Of a stretch of 8,411 bases of DNA, positions 1-7,040 are shown piece after piece. How positions within the stretch are numbered: position 1 is the first letter of the stretch; every line of letters begins with the position of its first letter. Under the pieces are notes generated by a model. The model did not search any database. It saw nothing but the letters and a program-made list of their open reading frames with translations, and was not told the origin of the DNA. The stretch is from Bordetella parapertussis (GTDB taxonomy: Bacteria; Pseudomonadota; Gammaproteobacteria; Burkholderiales; SG8-39): NCBI GenBank assembly GCA_945906975.1, contig CAMDRY010000120.1:1-8411 (forward strand), read 5' to 3'. Both the position numbers and the translations under genes were made by a program.

Positions 1-728
1 CCGACGATATTGTCCTCGGGAACAAATCCCCATACACGACTGTCACTTGAATTATCGCGATTATCACCCATCATGAAATAGTGTCCGGGCGGGACTGTGC
101 AGGTGACCCCGGCACTATTGTAAATGCAATTATCGCGAAACCGGAACGCTGTGGCGAAGGGCACCCCAGGCGGCGATTCTGGATCCACGAGCAGCGCATG
201 CTCGCGACCCTCAATCGATTCGGAAAATTGCTTGGAATAATAAATCCGCTCCTTATGCAGATAATCTTCCATCGGTTTTACGGGTATATCCAAGCCATTC
301 ACTGTGAGCCGCTTGTTCACATAGGAGATTTTGTCTCCAGGCAGCCCGATCACCCGTTTGATGTAATCAAGCGAGGTGTCGTCCGGGAAGCGAAAAACCA
401 TCACATCACCGCGCTTGGGCAGGTTGATATCAGCTATTTTTTTATTAATGACCGGCAGTCGGATGCCATAGGTAAATTTGTTTACAAGAATAAAATCCCC
501 CACCAGTAAGGTCGGGATCATGGAGCCAGAGGGGATTTTAAATGGTTCAAACAGGAAAGACCGCAGCACAAAAACGATCAAAATCACTGGGAAAAAACTT
601 TTCGGATATTCGATCCACCAGGGCTCCCCGGCCTCCTTCGGGCGACTCTTTGAAAATATGAACCTATCAGCAAGCGTGACGAGCCCGGTGATCACAAGGA
701 GGGAAAAAAGAATCAGGGCAAAATTCAT
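1..728 (-). CDS. lepB: Signal peptidase I (leader peptidase), 3' end cut by the window
   Basis: This inner-membrane serine protease removes signal peptides from exported proteins on the periplasmic side. Translating the minus strand from the ATG at 728 gives 242 residues before the window edge. Two hydrophobic stretches (about 3-20 and 45-60) are the membrane anchors. The catalytic serine lies in PSGSM (Ser69) and the general-base lysine in DYIKRVIG (Lys124). The family's C-terminal box [14 protein letters not shown] (221-234) is also present. Probably only about 15-25 C-terminal residues are missing. The start overlaps the lepA stop as ATGA, so the two genes are probably translationally coupled; the upstream AGG is 10 nt away, a weak ribosome binding site. 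lepA-lepB is a classic proteobacterial pair, so identity is secure. Confidence 0.96.
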   Translation of the reverse strand, partial: MNFALILFSLLVITGLVTLADRFIFSKSRPKEAGEPWWIEYPKSFFPVILIVFVLRSFLFEPFKIPSGSMIPTLLVGDFILVNKFTYGIRLPVINKKIADINLPKRGDVMVFRFPDDTSLDYIKRVIGLPGDKISYVNKRLTVNGLDIPVKPMEDYLHKERIYYSKQFSESIEGREHALLVDPESPPGVPFATAFRFRDNCIYNSAGVTCTVPPGHYFMMGDNRDNSSDSRVWGFVPEDNIV

Positions 729-2518
729 TTGCTATCGACCTGCAGTATTGCCAAGAAAGCCTCTTGCGGAATTTCTACAGAACCGACCTGTTTCATGCGT
801 TTTTTCCCCGCTTTTTGCTTTTCCAATAATTTCCTCTTACGCGAAATATCACCGCCATAGCATTTGGCCAGCACGTTTTTTCGCAGCGCTTTCACCGTTT
901 CCCGGGAAATGATATGTGCTCCGATGGCCGCCTGCACCGCAACGTCAAACATCTGCCGCGGGATCAGTTCACGCATTTTAGACACCAATTCGCGCCCCCG
1001 ATATTGCGAGTTGCCGCGATGCACCATCAGCGAAAGGGCATCCACGCGCTCTGAGTTGATCAGAATGTCCAGCTTGACCATATCCGCAGCGCGGTATTCC
1101 TTGAACTCATAATCGAGTGAAGCGTAGCCGCGGGTCGCGGATTTCAACTTGTCAAAAAAATCCATCACGACTTCATTCAAGGGCATTTCGTAGGTCAGCA
1201 TCACCTGACGGCCAACATATTGGAGATTTTTCTGAACGCCGCGCTTTCCAATGCAAAGCGTGATGACCGACCCCAGATAATCCTGCGGAACAAAAATCGT
1301 TGCAGTAATGATGGGCTCGCGAATTTCCTGGATCCTGGAAGGCTCGGGCATTTTGGCGGGATTTTCGACCCGCATCTCGGTGCCATCCTGCAACAACACC
1401 TCGTACACCACGGTAGGCGCGGTGGTGATGAGGTCCATGTCGTATTCGCGCTCCAGGCGTTCCTGCACGATGTCCATGTGCAACAAGCCAAGGAACCCGC
1501 AGCGAAACCCGAAGCCGAGCGCTTGCGACACCTCCGGCTCATAGTGCAACGAGGCGTCATTTAGCTTGAGCTTTTCGAGTGCGTCTCTGAGGCCCTCATA
1601 CTGGTTGGATTCAACCGGATACAGTCCGGCAAAAACCTGTGGTTTGATTTCCTTGAATCCAGGCAATGCCGCGGTCGCAGGCCGGTCGGCCAGCGTCACG
1701 GTGTCACCCACCCGCGCCACCTGCAGCTCTTTAATGCCTGAGATGATGAATCCAACCTCGCCTGCAGACAGGTGTTTGCGGGCCTGAGACTTGGGCGTGA
1801 ATACACCAACCTGTTCGCAAAGAAAATTGCTATGGCTCGACATCAGTAAAATGCGGTCTTTGGGCTTGAGTACGCCGTCCACCACACGTACCAGCATCAC
1901 GACACCCACGTAATTATCGAACCAGGAGTCGATGATCAGTGCTTTGAGGGAAGCATTGGGATCCCCCTTCGGCGGCGGAATGCGGGTGATGACCGACTCC
2001 AAAATATCCTGAATGCCAACGCCCGTCTTCGCACTACAGCGAATGGCGTCTTTGGCTTCGATCCCGATCACATCCTCGATTTCACGAATCGCTTGTTCCG
2101 GGTCCGCGTTGGGCAAATCAATTTTGTTCAGAACAGGAACGACATCGACACCCTGCTCAATAGCCGTGTAGCAGTTGGCGACGGTTGGTGCCTCCACGCC
2201 CTGGCTGGCATCGCCCACCAGCAAAGCGCCCTCGCACGCCGCGAGCGAGCGGCTGACTTCATAGGAGAAGTCGACGTGCCCAGGCGTGTCAATGAGATTC
2301 AGATTATAGATCTGGCCGCTGAGCGATTTGTATTGCAACGCAGCGGTCTGCGCCTTAATGGTGATTCCGCGTTCTCGCTCCAGATCCATGGAGTCCAGCA
2401 CTTGAGCCTCCATTTCGCGCTCAGAAAGTCCGCAGCAAAATTGTATGAAGCGATCCGCGAGAGTCGACTTGCCGTGATCGATGTGGGCAATTATTGAAAA
2501 GTTGCGGATGTGCTGCAT
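725..2518 (-). CDS. lepA: Translation elongation factor 4 (LepA GTPase)
   Basis: EF4/LepA is a ribosome-binding translational GTPase, cytosolic or loosely membrane-associated, acting in back-translocation or initiation-stage ribosome quality. From the ATG at 2518 it is 597 residues, the normal family length. All GTPase motifs are visible: AHIDHGKST (11-19), the RERGITI switch (48-54), DTPGH (77-81), NKID (131-134) and SAK (162-164). The C-terminal part ends in the LepA-specific basic segment ([18 protein letters not shown]) near residues 560-585. The reading frame could be extended to a GTG at 2554, but that start would lie inside a hairpin, and family members begin at the [16 protein letters not shown] stretch. 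No Shine-Dalgarno sequence precedes the ATG (upstream minus-strand bases are AAAATCCCCCGCA). The gene sits just below a terminator-like hairpin and overlaps lepB by 4 nt. Confidence 0.97.
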   Translation of the reverse strand: MQHIRNFSIIAHIDHGKSTLADRFIQFCCGLSEREMEAQVLDSMDLERERGITIKAQTAALQYKSLSGQIYNLNLIDTPGHVDFSYEVSRSLAACEGALLVGDASQGVEAPTVANCYTAIEQGVDVVPVLNKIDLPNADPEQAIREIEDVIGIEAKDAIRCSAKTGVGIQDILESVITRIPPPKGDPNASLKALIIDSWFDNYVGVVMLVRVVDGVLKPKDRILLMSSHSNFLCEQVGVFTPKSQARKHLSAGEVGFIISGIKELQVARVGDTVTLADRPATAALPGFKEIKPQVFAGLYPVESNQYEGLRDALEKLKLNDASLHYEPEVSQALGFGFRCGFLGLLHMDIVQERLEREYDMDLITTAPTVVYEVLLQDGTEMRVENPAKMPEPSRIQEIREPIITATIFVPQDYLGSVITLCIGKRGVQKNLQYVGRQVMLTYEMPLNEVVMDFFDKLKSATRGYASLDYEFKEYRAADMVKLDILINSERVDALSLMVHRGNSQYRGRELVSKMRELIPRQMFDVAVQAAIGAHIISRETVKALRKNVLAKCYGGDISRKRKLLEKQKAGKKRMKQVGSVEIPQEAFLAILQVDSK

Positions 2519-2533
2519 TGCGGGGGATTTTGT

Positions 2534-2560
2534 AAAAAAGGGTGCTTTGAGCACCCTTTT
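2534..2560 (-). terminator. Intrinsic terminator between the glutaredoxin-like gene and lepA
   Basis: A perfect 10-bp stem (AAAAGGGTGC / GCACCCTTTT, 2536-2545 with 2551-2560) closes a 5-nt loop. Read on the minus strand it is followed by six consecutive T (2539-2534), the classic Rho-independent layout. On the plus strand only four T follow. It lies 23 nt after the glutaredoxin-like gene and its T-tract ends 15 nt before the lepA ATG. It should therefore end the mucD/glutaredoxin transcript, or act as a read-through or attenuation element in a lepA leader. The structure is seen directly; termination is inferred. Confidence 0.8.
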
Positions 2561-2583
2561 ATGCGCATGGAACAGCCTGAATT

Positions 2584-2826
2584 TTAGCGGATTCTGCTCA
2601 AATAAGCACGTAATGCTTCGTGATCAAGCCTGTACCTGGCCAGCTCCAGTGATCCGTGCGAGAGAACAGGAACAAGTTCGTTGTAGCGCGCTTCAAGTTC
2701 CGGGTCCGTATCGACATCCAACACCTCAAGTTCAAACCTGAACTCGGCTGCAAGAACATCAAGCTGCGCGCGCATCTCGTGACATAGATGGCAGTACTGC
2801 CGGCTAAATAGAGTCAGCCTGGTCAC
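2584..2826 (-). CDS. Glutaredoxin-like small thiol-redox protein (DUF836 type)
   Basis: An 80-residue thioredoxin-fold protein, cytosolic because no signal peptide is present. It has an N-terminal beta strand (TRLTLFSR), a CHLC redox motif (Cys12-His-Leu-Cys15) at the start of helix 1, a second strand (FELEVLDVD, 31-39) and a Val-Pro pair (52-53) in the position of the conserved cis-proline loop. It resembles the short glutaredoxin-like family often found beside lepA or mucD in beta- and gammaproteobacteria. Its substrate is not known. The start is GTG at 2826, overlapping the mucD stop as GTGA, with a GAGG ribosome binding site inside the mucD end. Co-translation with mucD is therefore likely. 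Transcription probably ends at the hairpin downstream. Assignment to the fold is good; a specific function is not claimed. Confidence 0.85.
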   Translation of the reverse strand: MTRLTLFSRQYCHLCHEMRAQLDVLAAEFRFELEVLDVDTDPELEARYNELVPVLSHGSLELARYRLDHEALRAYLSRIR

Positions 2827-4259
2827 TTTCCCTCGCCATTCGCCTTTATCGTAACGAAGAGATTATTTTCCCCACGACGGACCTGCAGGGTAAGAGTCGT
2901 ATTCTTGTCGAGCTTCACCAACGCCTGATTAAATTGCTCGACAGTCTTCGCTTCAGTCGTCGCCCCCTTTGAGGTCAGCGACAAGATCACGTCACCCGGA
3001 CGGATGTCTGGAGTTACACTTCCCTTGACGTCCTCCACCAACAGACCGGCGCTTATCTTCAGATCGCGCCTCTGTTCCGGAGTTGGATCCGACAAAACGA
3101 TACCAAGCCGGTTGGCGACAAGCTCAACGGGTTTGCTTCCGCGACGAGGCTCACGGCTGACAAGCTTATCCTCCGGAATCTCACCGACGCTGACTACGAT
3201 GTCCTTGTTCGCACCTTTGCGCCACACTTGGACAGGTGCTTTTGATCCAGGACGCGTGGAGCCGACGATCCGAGGTAAATCGCTTGATACACCGATGGGC
3301 TTGCCATCGAATTTCAAGATGATGTCCCCGGCCTCGATCCCCGCCTTGTCCGCCGGTCCGCCCTTCTCAACAGCGTTCACCAATGCGCCAGAAGCTGACT
3401 TCAGGCCAAACGACTCTGCCAGCTCTTTTGATACCTCTTGAATGACCACGCCGATCCGGCCGCGGCTGATTTTGCCGATTGTGCGCAACTGGTTCTGAAT
3501 ATCCATCGCCACATCAATCGGAATGGCGAACGACAGCCCCATAAATCCCCCGGTACGGCTGTATATCTGCGAATTGATCCCGACCACTTCACCACGCATA
3601 TTGAAGAGAGGCCCGCCGGAATTTCCCGGGTTAATTGCCACATCAGTCTGGAGAAATGGAACAAAATTCTCCGAAGGCAGGGTGCGTCCTTTCGCACTTA
3701 CAATACCTGCAGTAACCGAACTTTCGAAACCAAATGGCGAACCGATCGCCAGAACCCACTCCCCGACTTTGAGTTTCGCAGGGTCGCCAAGGCGTACTGC
3801 CGGTAAGCCTGTCGCCTCAATTTTGATAAGGGCGATATCAGTCCGTTTATCCGAACCGATGACCTTCGCCTTAAATTCGCGCTTGTCTGTTAGTTTTACC
3901 GTAATTTCGTCGGCGGCTTCCACAACATGCGCATTGGTCAGCAGGTATCCGTCGGCGCTGATGATGAAGCCCGAACCAAGTGACCGACTTTCAAACTGAC
4001 GGGGGGCCGGCTGTCCGGGTTGCCCGGGCTGTCCCGGTTGTCCGCGTGGAATGAATCGGCGGAAAAACTCGTAAAACGGGTCATCCTCATCAAGTTGCGG
4101 AACCTGAGGGGCACCTCTTCTCTGGGTGACCTGGGTGGTCGTGCTTATATTGACAACCGCGGCCCCATGCTTTTCGACCAATTCGGTGAAGTCAGGTAGG
4201 CCTTGTGCGCTGGCGCCAAGTGAAAACAAAAAAAGTGCGACTACCAATATGCGGGACAT
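2823..4259 (-). CDS. mucD: Periplasmic serine endoprotease MucD (DegP/HtrA family)
   Basis: This DegP-like protease/chaperone degrades misfolded envelope proteins and damps sigma-E activation. From the ATG at 4259 it has 478 residues, close to the usual MucD size. A Sec signal peptide (1-18) ends in ASA, with probable cleavage before Gln19. The trypsin-like domain follows with the complete triad: His111 in TNAHVV, Asp141 in DIALIK and Ser214 in PGNSGGP. Two PDZ domains come next (about 262-358 and 384-472). A Gly-Gln-Pro repeat (73-84) lies in the flexible LA-loop region before the first protease strand. A longer frame to a TTG at 4316 is unlikely because it would bury the signal peptide and overlap the -35 candidate. 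The gene has its own promoter candidate just upstream and overlaps the glutaredoxin-like gene by 4 nt. Confidence 0.95.
   Translation of the reverse strand: MSRILVVALFLFSLGASAQGLPDFTELVEKHGAAVVNISTTTQVTQRRGAPQVPQLDEDDPFYEFFRRFIPRGQPGQPGQPGQPAPRQFESRSLGSGFIISADGYLLTNAHVVEAADEITVKLTDKREFKAKVIGSDKRTDIALIKIEATGLPAVRLGDPAKLKVGEWVLAIGSPFGFESSVTAGIVSAKGRTLPSENFVPFLQTDVAINPGNSGGPLFNMRGEVVGINSQIYSRTGGFMGLSFAIPIDVAMDIQNQLRTIGKISRGRIGVVIQEVSKELAESFGLKSASGALVNAVEKGGPADKAGIEAGDIILKFDGKPIGVSSDLPRIVGSTRPGSKAPVQVWRKGANKDIVVSVGEIPEDKLVSREPRRGSKPVELVANRLGIVLSDPTPEQRRDLKISAGLLVEDVKGSVTPDIRPGDVILSLTSKGATTEAKTVEQFNQALVKLDKNTTLTLQVRRGENNLFVTIKANGEGK
4008..4043 (-). repeat. In-frame tandem repeat, 4 x 9 nt encoding Gly-Gln-Pro
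   Basis: Four consecutive 9-nt units, each coding Gly-Gln-Pro, occupy residues 73-84 of MucD. The units differ only at third codon positions (GGA/GGG, CAA/CAG, CCG/CCC). The tract falls in the disordered LA-loop between the N-terminal segment and the protease core, so copy number could change without disturbing the fold. Confidence 0.85.
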
Positions 4260-4288
4260 GGCTACTCGATAATAGAACGACAAATGGA

Positions 4289-4316
4289 ATGATAAGTGAG
4301 TCGCGAGGAATTTCAA
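4289..4316 (-). promoter_or_regulatory. Candidate sigma-70-type promoter for mucD
   Basis: On the minus strand TTGAAA (4316-4311) is separated by 16 nt from TATCAT (4294-4289). Each hexamer matches the housekeeping consensus at 5 of 6 positions. Transcription would start near 4281-4283, giving a leader of about 22 nt before the mucD ATG. The 75-nt mucB-mucD gap has no convincing sigma-E (GAACTT / TCTGA) pair. This is a motif match only; no expression evidence exists here. Confidence 0.45.
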
Positions 4317-4334
4317 GTTGCCAAAAGCAGCTTT

Positions 4335-5303
4335 TCAATTCGGTTTTCTGAATTCGACCGCGTTGGCGATTGCTTTAACGCTCTCGGCGGGTGCCTCCCC
4401 GACCACGGTTACGAGGTGATCGCCCATTTGCCGGACATAAACGTTCGTCGCACCTTGTCGTGACAAACCGGCTTGCACGTTGCCGGACTTCATGGGGTGC
4501 GGAGCGATAAACACAGACACCGCGGCGAGCCCGTCCGACAAAACCATATGTCCAACCCCGGCGGTGCCCCCGAGAGAGCGTTTCATTTCGGTGATTTTGC
4601 GAAATCCGGCAGGCTGGTTTTTCAGATTCCAGCCCAGTTGTGAAAGGTCCGCTTCAGACGCCCCCGAATCCTCCACCCGCCAGTCGCGCCCCTTGCCCGA
4701 AAAGCGCGACTTCAACATATCGCGATCGACATTACCTATTTTCAACTGCAGAAAAGTGAACTGCTCAACCAACTCGCGTGCCTCGTTAAACGTTTTTACC
4801 TTAAGTAACATGCCGCTGCTTCGGTCTGCGCAAAGCTCGTAGCCGTAGCGCATCTTGTCCTTCGGCTCCAGCGTGATACTTTGGCAATCATACCCTGCAA
4901 TGCGGCTTGATTTGCCCATCTTCGGCGTGTAATGCTCAGTCAATTCCTTGAGTTGCTCCGGCAAAATATCCCGAAAGGACACTTTCTGCCCGGATTGACG
5001 GTCGATCTTTACCGTCATGCTGCCGGGAAGGTAGCAGGTGACTTGGTCGTTATTCCGAATGATCTCGGTCGGAGTGCCATCCTGTGTTTCCAAGCGCTCA
5101 TGCGTGCCAGTGGAGTCAACCAGGCGCGCGATGCGCGATGTTTCCGATTGCAGCGCTTGTTGATAAACAAAGGTACCGCTGTAACTCATCTTTTTTGTGG
5201 CGGCGTAGATTTTTTGCAACCACATCAGCGCCTCCGGACTTGCGGCTTGGGCTGAGACCAATGACGTCTGCATTACCAACAGCGCAAATACGACGAATCT
5301 CAT
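4335..5303 (-). CDS. rseB: Sigma-E regulatory protein RseB/MucB
   Basis: This periplasmic protein binds the periplasmic part of RseA, protects it from proteolysis and senses lipid or lipoprotein-like signals. It has 322 residues, normal for the family, with a Sec signal peptide (1-20, ending AQA). The large N-terminal LolA/LppX-like domain starts at WLQKIYAATKKMSYSGTFVYQQ (28-49) and runs to about 200. The smaller C-terminal domain (about 225-318) contains GHMVLSDGLAAVSVFI and ends in AIANAVEF, both family signatures. The mature part has three cysteines (90, 140, 158), so a disulfide between 140 and 158 is possible but not shown. The ATG at 5303 overlaps the rseA stop as ATGA, with an AGGTAGG-like ribosome binding site inside the rseA end. 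Translation is thus tied to its binding partner. Confidence 0.95.
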   Translation of the reverse strand: MRFVVFALLVMQTSLVSAQAASPEALMWLQKIYAATKKMSYSGTFVYQQALQSETSRIARLVDSTGTHERLETQDGTPTEIIRNNDQVTCYLPGSMTVKIDRQSGQKVSFRDILPEQLKELTEHYTPKMGKSSRIAGYDCQSITLEPKDKMRYGYELCADRSSGMLLKVKTFNEARELVEQFTFLQLKIGNVDRDMLKSRFSGKGRDWRVEDSGASEADLSQLGWNLKNQPAGFRKITEMKRSLGGTAGVGHMVLSDGLAAVSVFIAPHPMKSGNVQAGLSRQGATNVYVRQMGDHLVTVVGEAPAESVKAIANAVEFRKPN

Positions 5304-5824
5304 TGGCCTACCTTGCGCTCGGCCGATACGGTGCGAACATAGGGCGCTACACCTTGCATGTGACTGGCCGGGGAGAATCGCTGATGGGCGAGCAAATAAT
5401 CCTCAACACCAACGGCGACCGGCACCTTTTCACCTTCGACTGTTTTTATTGCGGCAGAACCGTTTGCGGCAGGGCTTGCGACACCCGCAGAGGTCGAACC
5501 GTCCCCGCCCGAAAGAGGTAAGCCAACCCACGCCGCCACCGCCACCGCCGCTATGCCGGCTGCGGCAGACAGCGCCGCAGTCAGCTGCGAGACCCTGGCC
5601 GCGACAATTGCCCGGGGCGCCAATATTGTAGCCTCCTCCGCCAGACGCCGGGAAAAACCGGCGTCAATCGAAGTGCGGACCTCACCACGCAACGCAGCAC
5701 CGATCAGGTGGTATTCACGCCAGCTTTGAACAAGATCATCATCTTGCTTCAGCCGCTGCAAACAGCGGCCAACCGCTTCGGGCTCAAGCTCGCCGTCCAC
5801 CAGGGCAGAAATCTCACTCTTCAT
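5300..5824 (-). CDS. rseA: Anti-sigma-E factor RseA/MucA
   Basis: This single-pass inner-membrane protein sequesters RpoE and releases it after regulated proteolysis. From the ATG at 5824 it has 174 residues. The cytoplasmic N-terminal domain (1-65: KSEISALVDGELEPE, then SWREYHLIGAALRGE) matches the sigma-binding RseA_N domain. One membrane segment spans about 81-103. The periplasmic tail ends with a conserved segment (YLLAHQRFSP..., MQGVAPYVRTV, 143-166) expected to contact RseB. The start is supported by AAGGA (5835-5831) six nt upstream. A longer frame from a TTG at 5869 would overlap rpoE and lacks family support. The gene begins 16 nt after rpoE and overlaps rseB by 4 nt, so all three are likely made from one message. 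Confidence 0.94.
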   Translation of the reverse strand: MKSEISALVDGELEPEAVGRCLQRLKQDDDLVQSWREYHLIGAALRGEVRTSIDAGFSRRLAEEATILAPRAIVAARVSQLTAALSAAAGIAAVAVAAWVGLPLSGGDGSTSAGVASPAANGSAAIKTVEGEKVPVAVGVEDYLLAHQRFSPASHMQGVAPYVRTVSAERKVGQ

Positions 5825-5840
5825 ATTGCATCCTTTTGAA

Positions 5841-6440
5841 CTACCAGCGTTTGTCCTTGGTCGTATCAAGCAGCGGGCGGAGCTTTTCGGAAATTGCTTC
5901 CCTCGCCCTGAATATCCTCGATCTGACCGTGCCGATCGGACAGTTCATGATGACGGCAATATCCTCGTAGCTCATACCCTCAACTTCCCGCAGGGTAATG
6001 GCGGTGCGCAGGTCTTCCGGCAACTGCGCCATGCTCTCGTTCACTGTGTCGCCTATCTGCCGTGTCATCATCAGACTTTCCGGCGTATTAATATCGCGCA
6101 ACTGATCGGCGTCCTCGAAGTTTTCCGCCTCCTCAGTATCAAACTCCGTGCTGGTTGGCGCGCGTCGCCCCATAGCCACCAGATAATTTTTTGCCGTGTT
6201 GATGCCAATTCGGTACAGCCAGGTATAAAAAGCGCTATCTCCGCGAAAAGAAGGCAGTGCTCGATACGCCTTTATAAAAGCCTCCTGACATACATCCTCA
6301 ACTTCGGCCGGATCACGGATAAACCGCGTCAGCAATCGGCCTAACTTTCTCTGGTACTTTGACACCAGCAACTCGAAAGCATGCTTGTCGCCTCGCTGTG
6401 CACGCTCGACAAGCTGCTGATCTAGCTCCCGGTCACTCAT
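5841..6440 (-). CDS. rpoE: Extracytoplasmic stress sigma factor RpoE (sigma-24, AlgU type)
   Basis: This group 4 (ECF) sigma factor directs RNA polymerase to envelope-stress promoters. Its 199 residues are normal for the family. Region 2 spans about 22-93 and includes EVEDVCQEAFIKAYRAL (46-62) and the -10-recognising FYTWLYRIGINTAKNYL (71-87). An acidic linker (98-120) leads to region 4 (about 135-185), with LPEDLRTAITLREVEGMSY and the helix-turn-helix CPIGTVRSRIFRAREAI that reads the -35 element. The ATG at 6440 has a strong purine-rich ribosome binding site (AGGGAAGG, 6452-6445). It opens an rpoE-rseA-rseB cluster; the organisation with mucD but without rseC resembles the algU-muc cluster minus mucC. 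Autoregulation is usual for this family; see the weak promoter candidates upstream. Confidence 0.97.
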   Translation of the reverse strand: MSDRELDQQLVERAQRGDKHAFELLVSKYQRKLGRLLTRFIRDPAEVEDVCQEAFIKAYRALPSFRGDSAFYTWLYRIGINTAKNYLVAMGRRAPTSTEFDTEEAENFEDADQLRDINTPESLMMTRQIGDTVNESMAQLPEDLRTAITLREVEGMSYEDIAVIMNCPIGTVRSRIFRAREAISEKLRPLLDTTKDKRW

Positions 6441-6532
6441 CTGGCCTTCCCTGAAATGCAGCTATTTTCTCTTTTTTCAGAGATTTACCGCAATTAGGCG
6501 CCAGTATAGCCCTGCCTATCGGGGCTGCCGTC

Positions 6533-6574
6533 TTCAACCCCATTCTAAAGACCAGTTCCGTGTGGAATAGTTCA
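6533..6574 (-). promoter_or_regulatory. Weak sigma-E-like promoter candidates upstream of rpoE
   Basis: In the 154-nt ygfX-rpoE gap the minus strand carries two closely spaced GAACT cores. TGAACTA (6574-6568) is followed 16 nt later by TCTTT (6551-6547). GGAACTG (6559-6553) is followed 15 nt later by TTGAA (6537-6533). The -35 halves match the ECF sigma-E consensus (GGAACTT) well, but both -10 halves are poor against TCTGA. A TATACT box (6508-6503) also lies in this gap but has no -35 at proper spacing. I treat these as low-confidence autoregulatory sites. Confidence 0.25.
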
Positions 6575-6594
6575 CTCGCCAGCATGGGTATGGG

Positions 6595-7032
6595 TCACCT
6601 AGCCCGCAACTCGTGCGGAACGCTCCCTCGCTGTCCCCAGCGCATCCAACTACGAAGTCGGCGCAGATCCTCTTTGCCGGCAGAATCGCCAAACAAAATC
6701 ACTCGGCGGCGTGAGCCGCTCTCATTGCGCAGCGAAAGGATCATCAATAGCGGAGTCGCATATCCCTGCCCGACCGGCTTTGACACATGCCAGGTGCCAG
6801 ATACATCGCGGTATTCCACGTTTTTTTCGGAGGTAATGCGCAGTGCCAGTACCGCTCCAGGCGTCTTCAAACGTATGATTTGCAGCTGCCCCCAAAGGGA
6901 GACGGCGAGCGCGCCCGCTATTACTGCAGCGGCAGCCAGCTCCAACCCGGTTAATGCGGCAAAGCAGGCAACCACATGGCCGAAAACCAAGAAAAAAATC
7001 AAGCTGCGGGACGGCCGCAGCTCAATGATCAA
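6595..7032 (-). CDS. YgfX/CptA-family inner-membrane protein
   Basis: A 145-residue protein with two adjacent N-terminal membrane helices (about 11-29 and 31-50), then a soluble beta-rich domain ending in DSAGKEDLRRLRSWMRW (116-132). Layout and C-terminal pattern (LLMILSLRNES..RRRVILFGDSAGKEDLRRLR) closely resemble E. coli YgfX/CptA, 135 residues as I recall it, described as a membrane toxin that inhibits FtsZ/MreB polymerisation and is paired with SdhE (YgfY/CptB). Toxin activity here is not claimed; many homologues are annotated only as YgfX proteins. No sdhE gene is in the window. The start is uncertain: TTG at 7032 lies 8 nt after the fabF stop with no clear ribosome binding site, so translation probably depends on fabF read-through or reinitiation. 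Confidence 0.75.
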   Translation of the reverse strand: MIIELRPSRSLIFFLVFGHVVACFAALTGLELAAAAVIAGALAVSLWGQLQIIRLKTPGAVLALRITSEKNVEYRDVSGTWHVSKPVGQGYATPLLMILSLRNESGSRRRVILFGDSAGKEDLRRLRSWMRWGQRGSVPHELRAR

Positions 7033-7040
7033 AGTTGGTA

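Noticed and set aside
81..509. 142-codon plus-strand open frame at the left edge
   Set aside because: The minus strand here encodes the conserved LepB catalytic region, which has no stop in the window because the gene is cut by the edge.
2519..2554. N-terminal extension of LepA from a GTG at 2554
   Set aside because: The start would lie in the terminator stem and the 12 extra residues are not part of the family, whose N-terminus matches the ATG at 2518.
3523..3999. 158-codon plus-strand open frame inside mucD
   Set aside because: It is antisense to the MucD protease domain, where the catalytic motifs prove the minus-strand frame; no independent signal.
4260..4316. N-terminal extension of MucD from a TTG at 4316
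   Set aside because: It would put 19 polar or aromatic residues before a textbook signal peptide and overlap the promoter candidate.
4321..4334. Small inverted repeat AAAAGC-A-GCTTTT after rseB
   Set aside because: A one-nt centre leaves at most a 5-bp weak stem, and no T-tract follows; not a credible terminator.
5825..5869. N-terminal extension of RseA from a TTG at 5869
   Set aside because: It overlaps the rpoE end, lacks a good ribosome binding site, and the internal ATG at 5824 has AAGGA at ideal spacing and the conserved KSEISALVDGEL start.
6508..6526. AGCCC/GGGCT inverted repeat in the ygfX-rpoE gap
   Set aside because: The stem is only 5 bp with a 9-nt loop and no T-run; likely chance.
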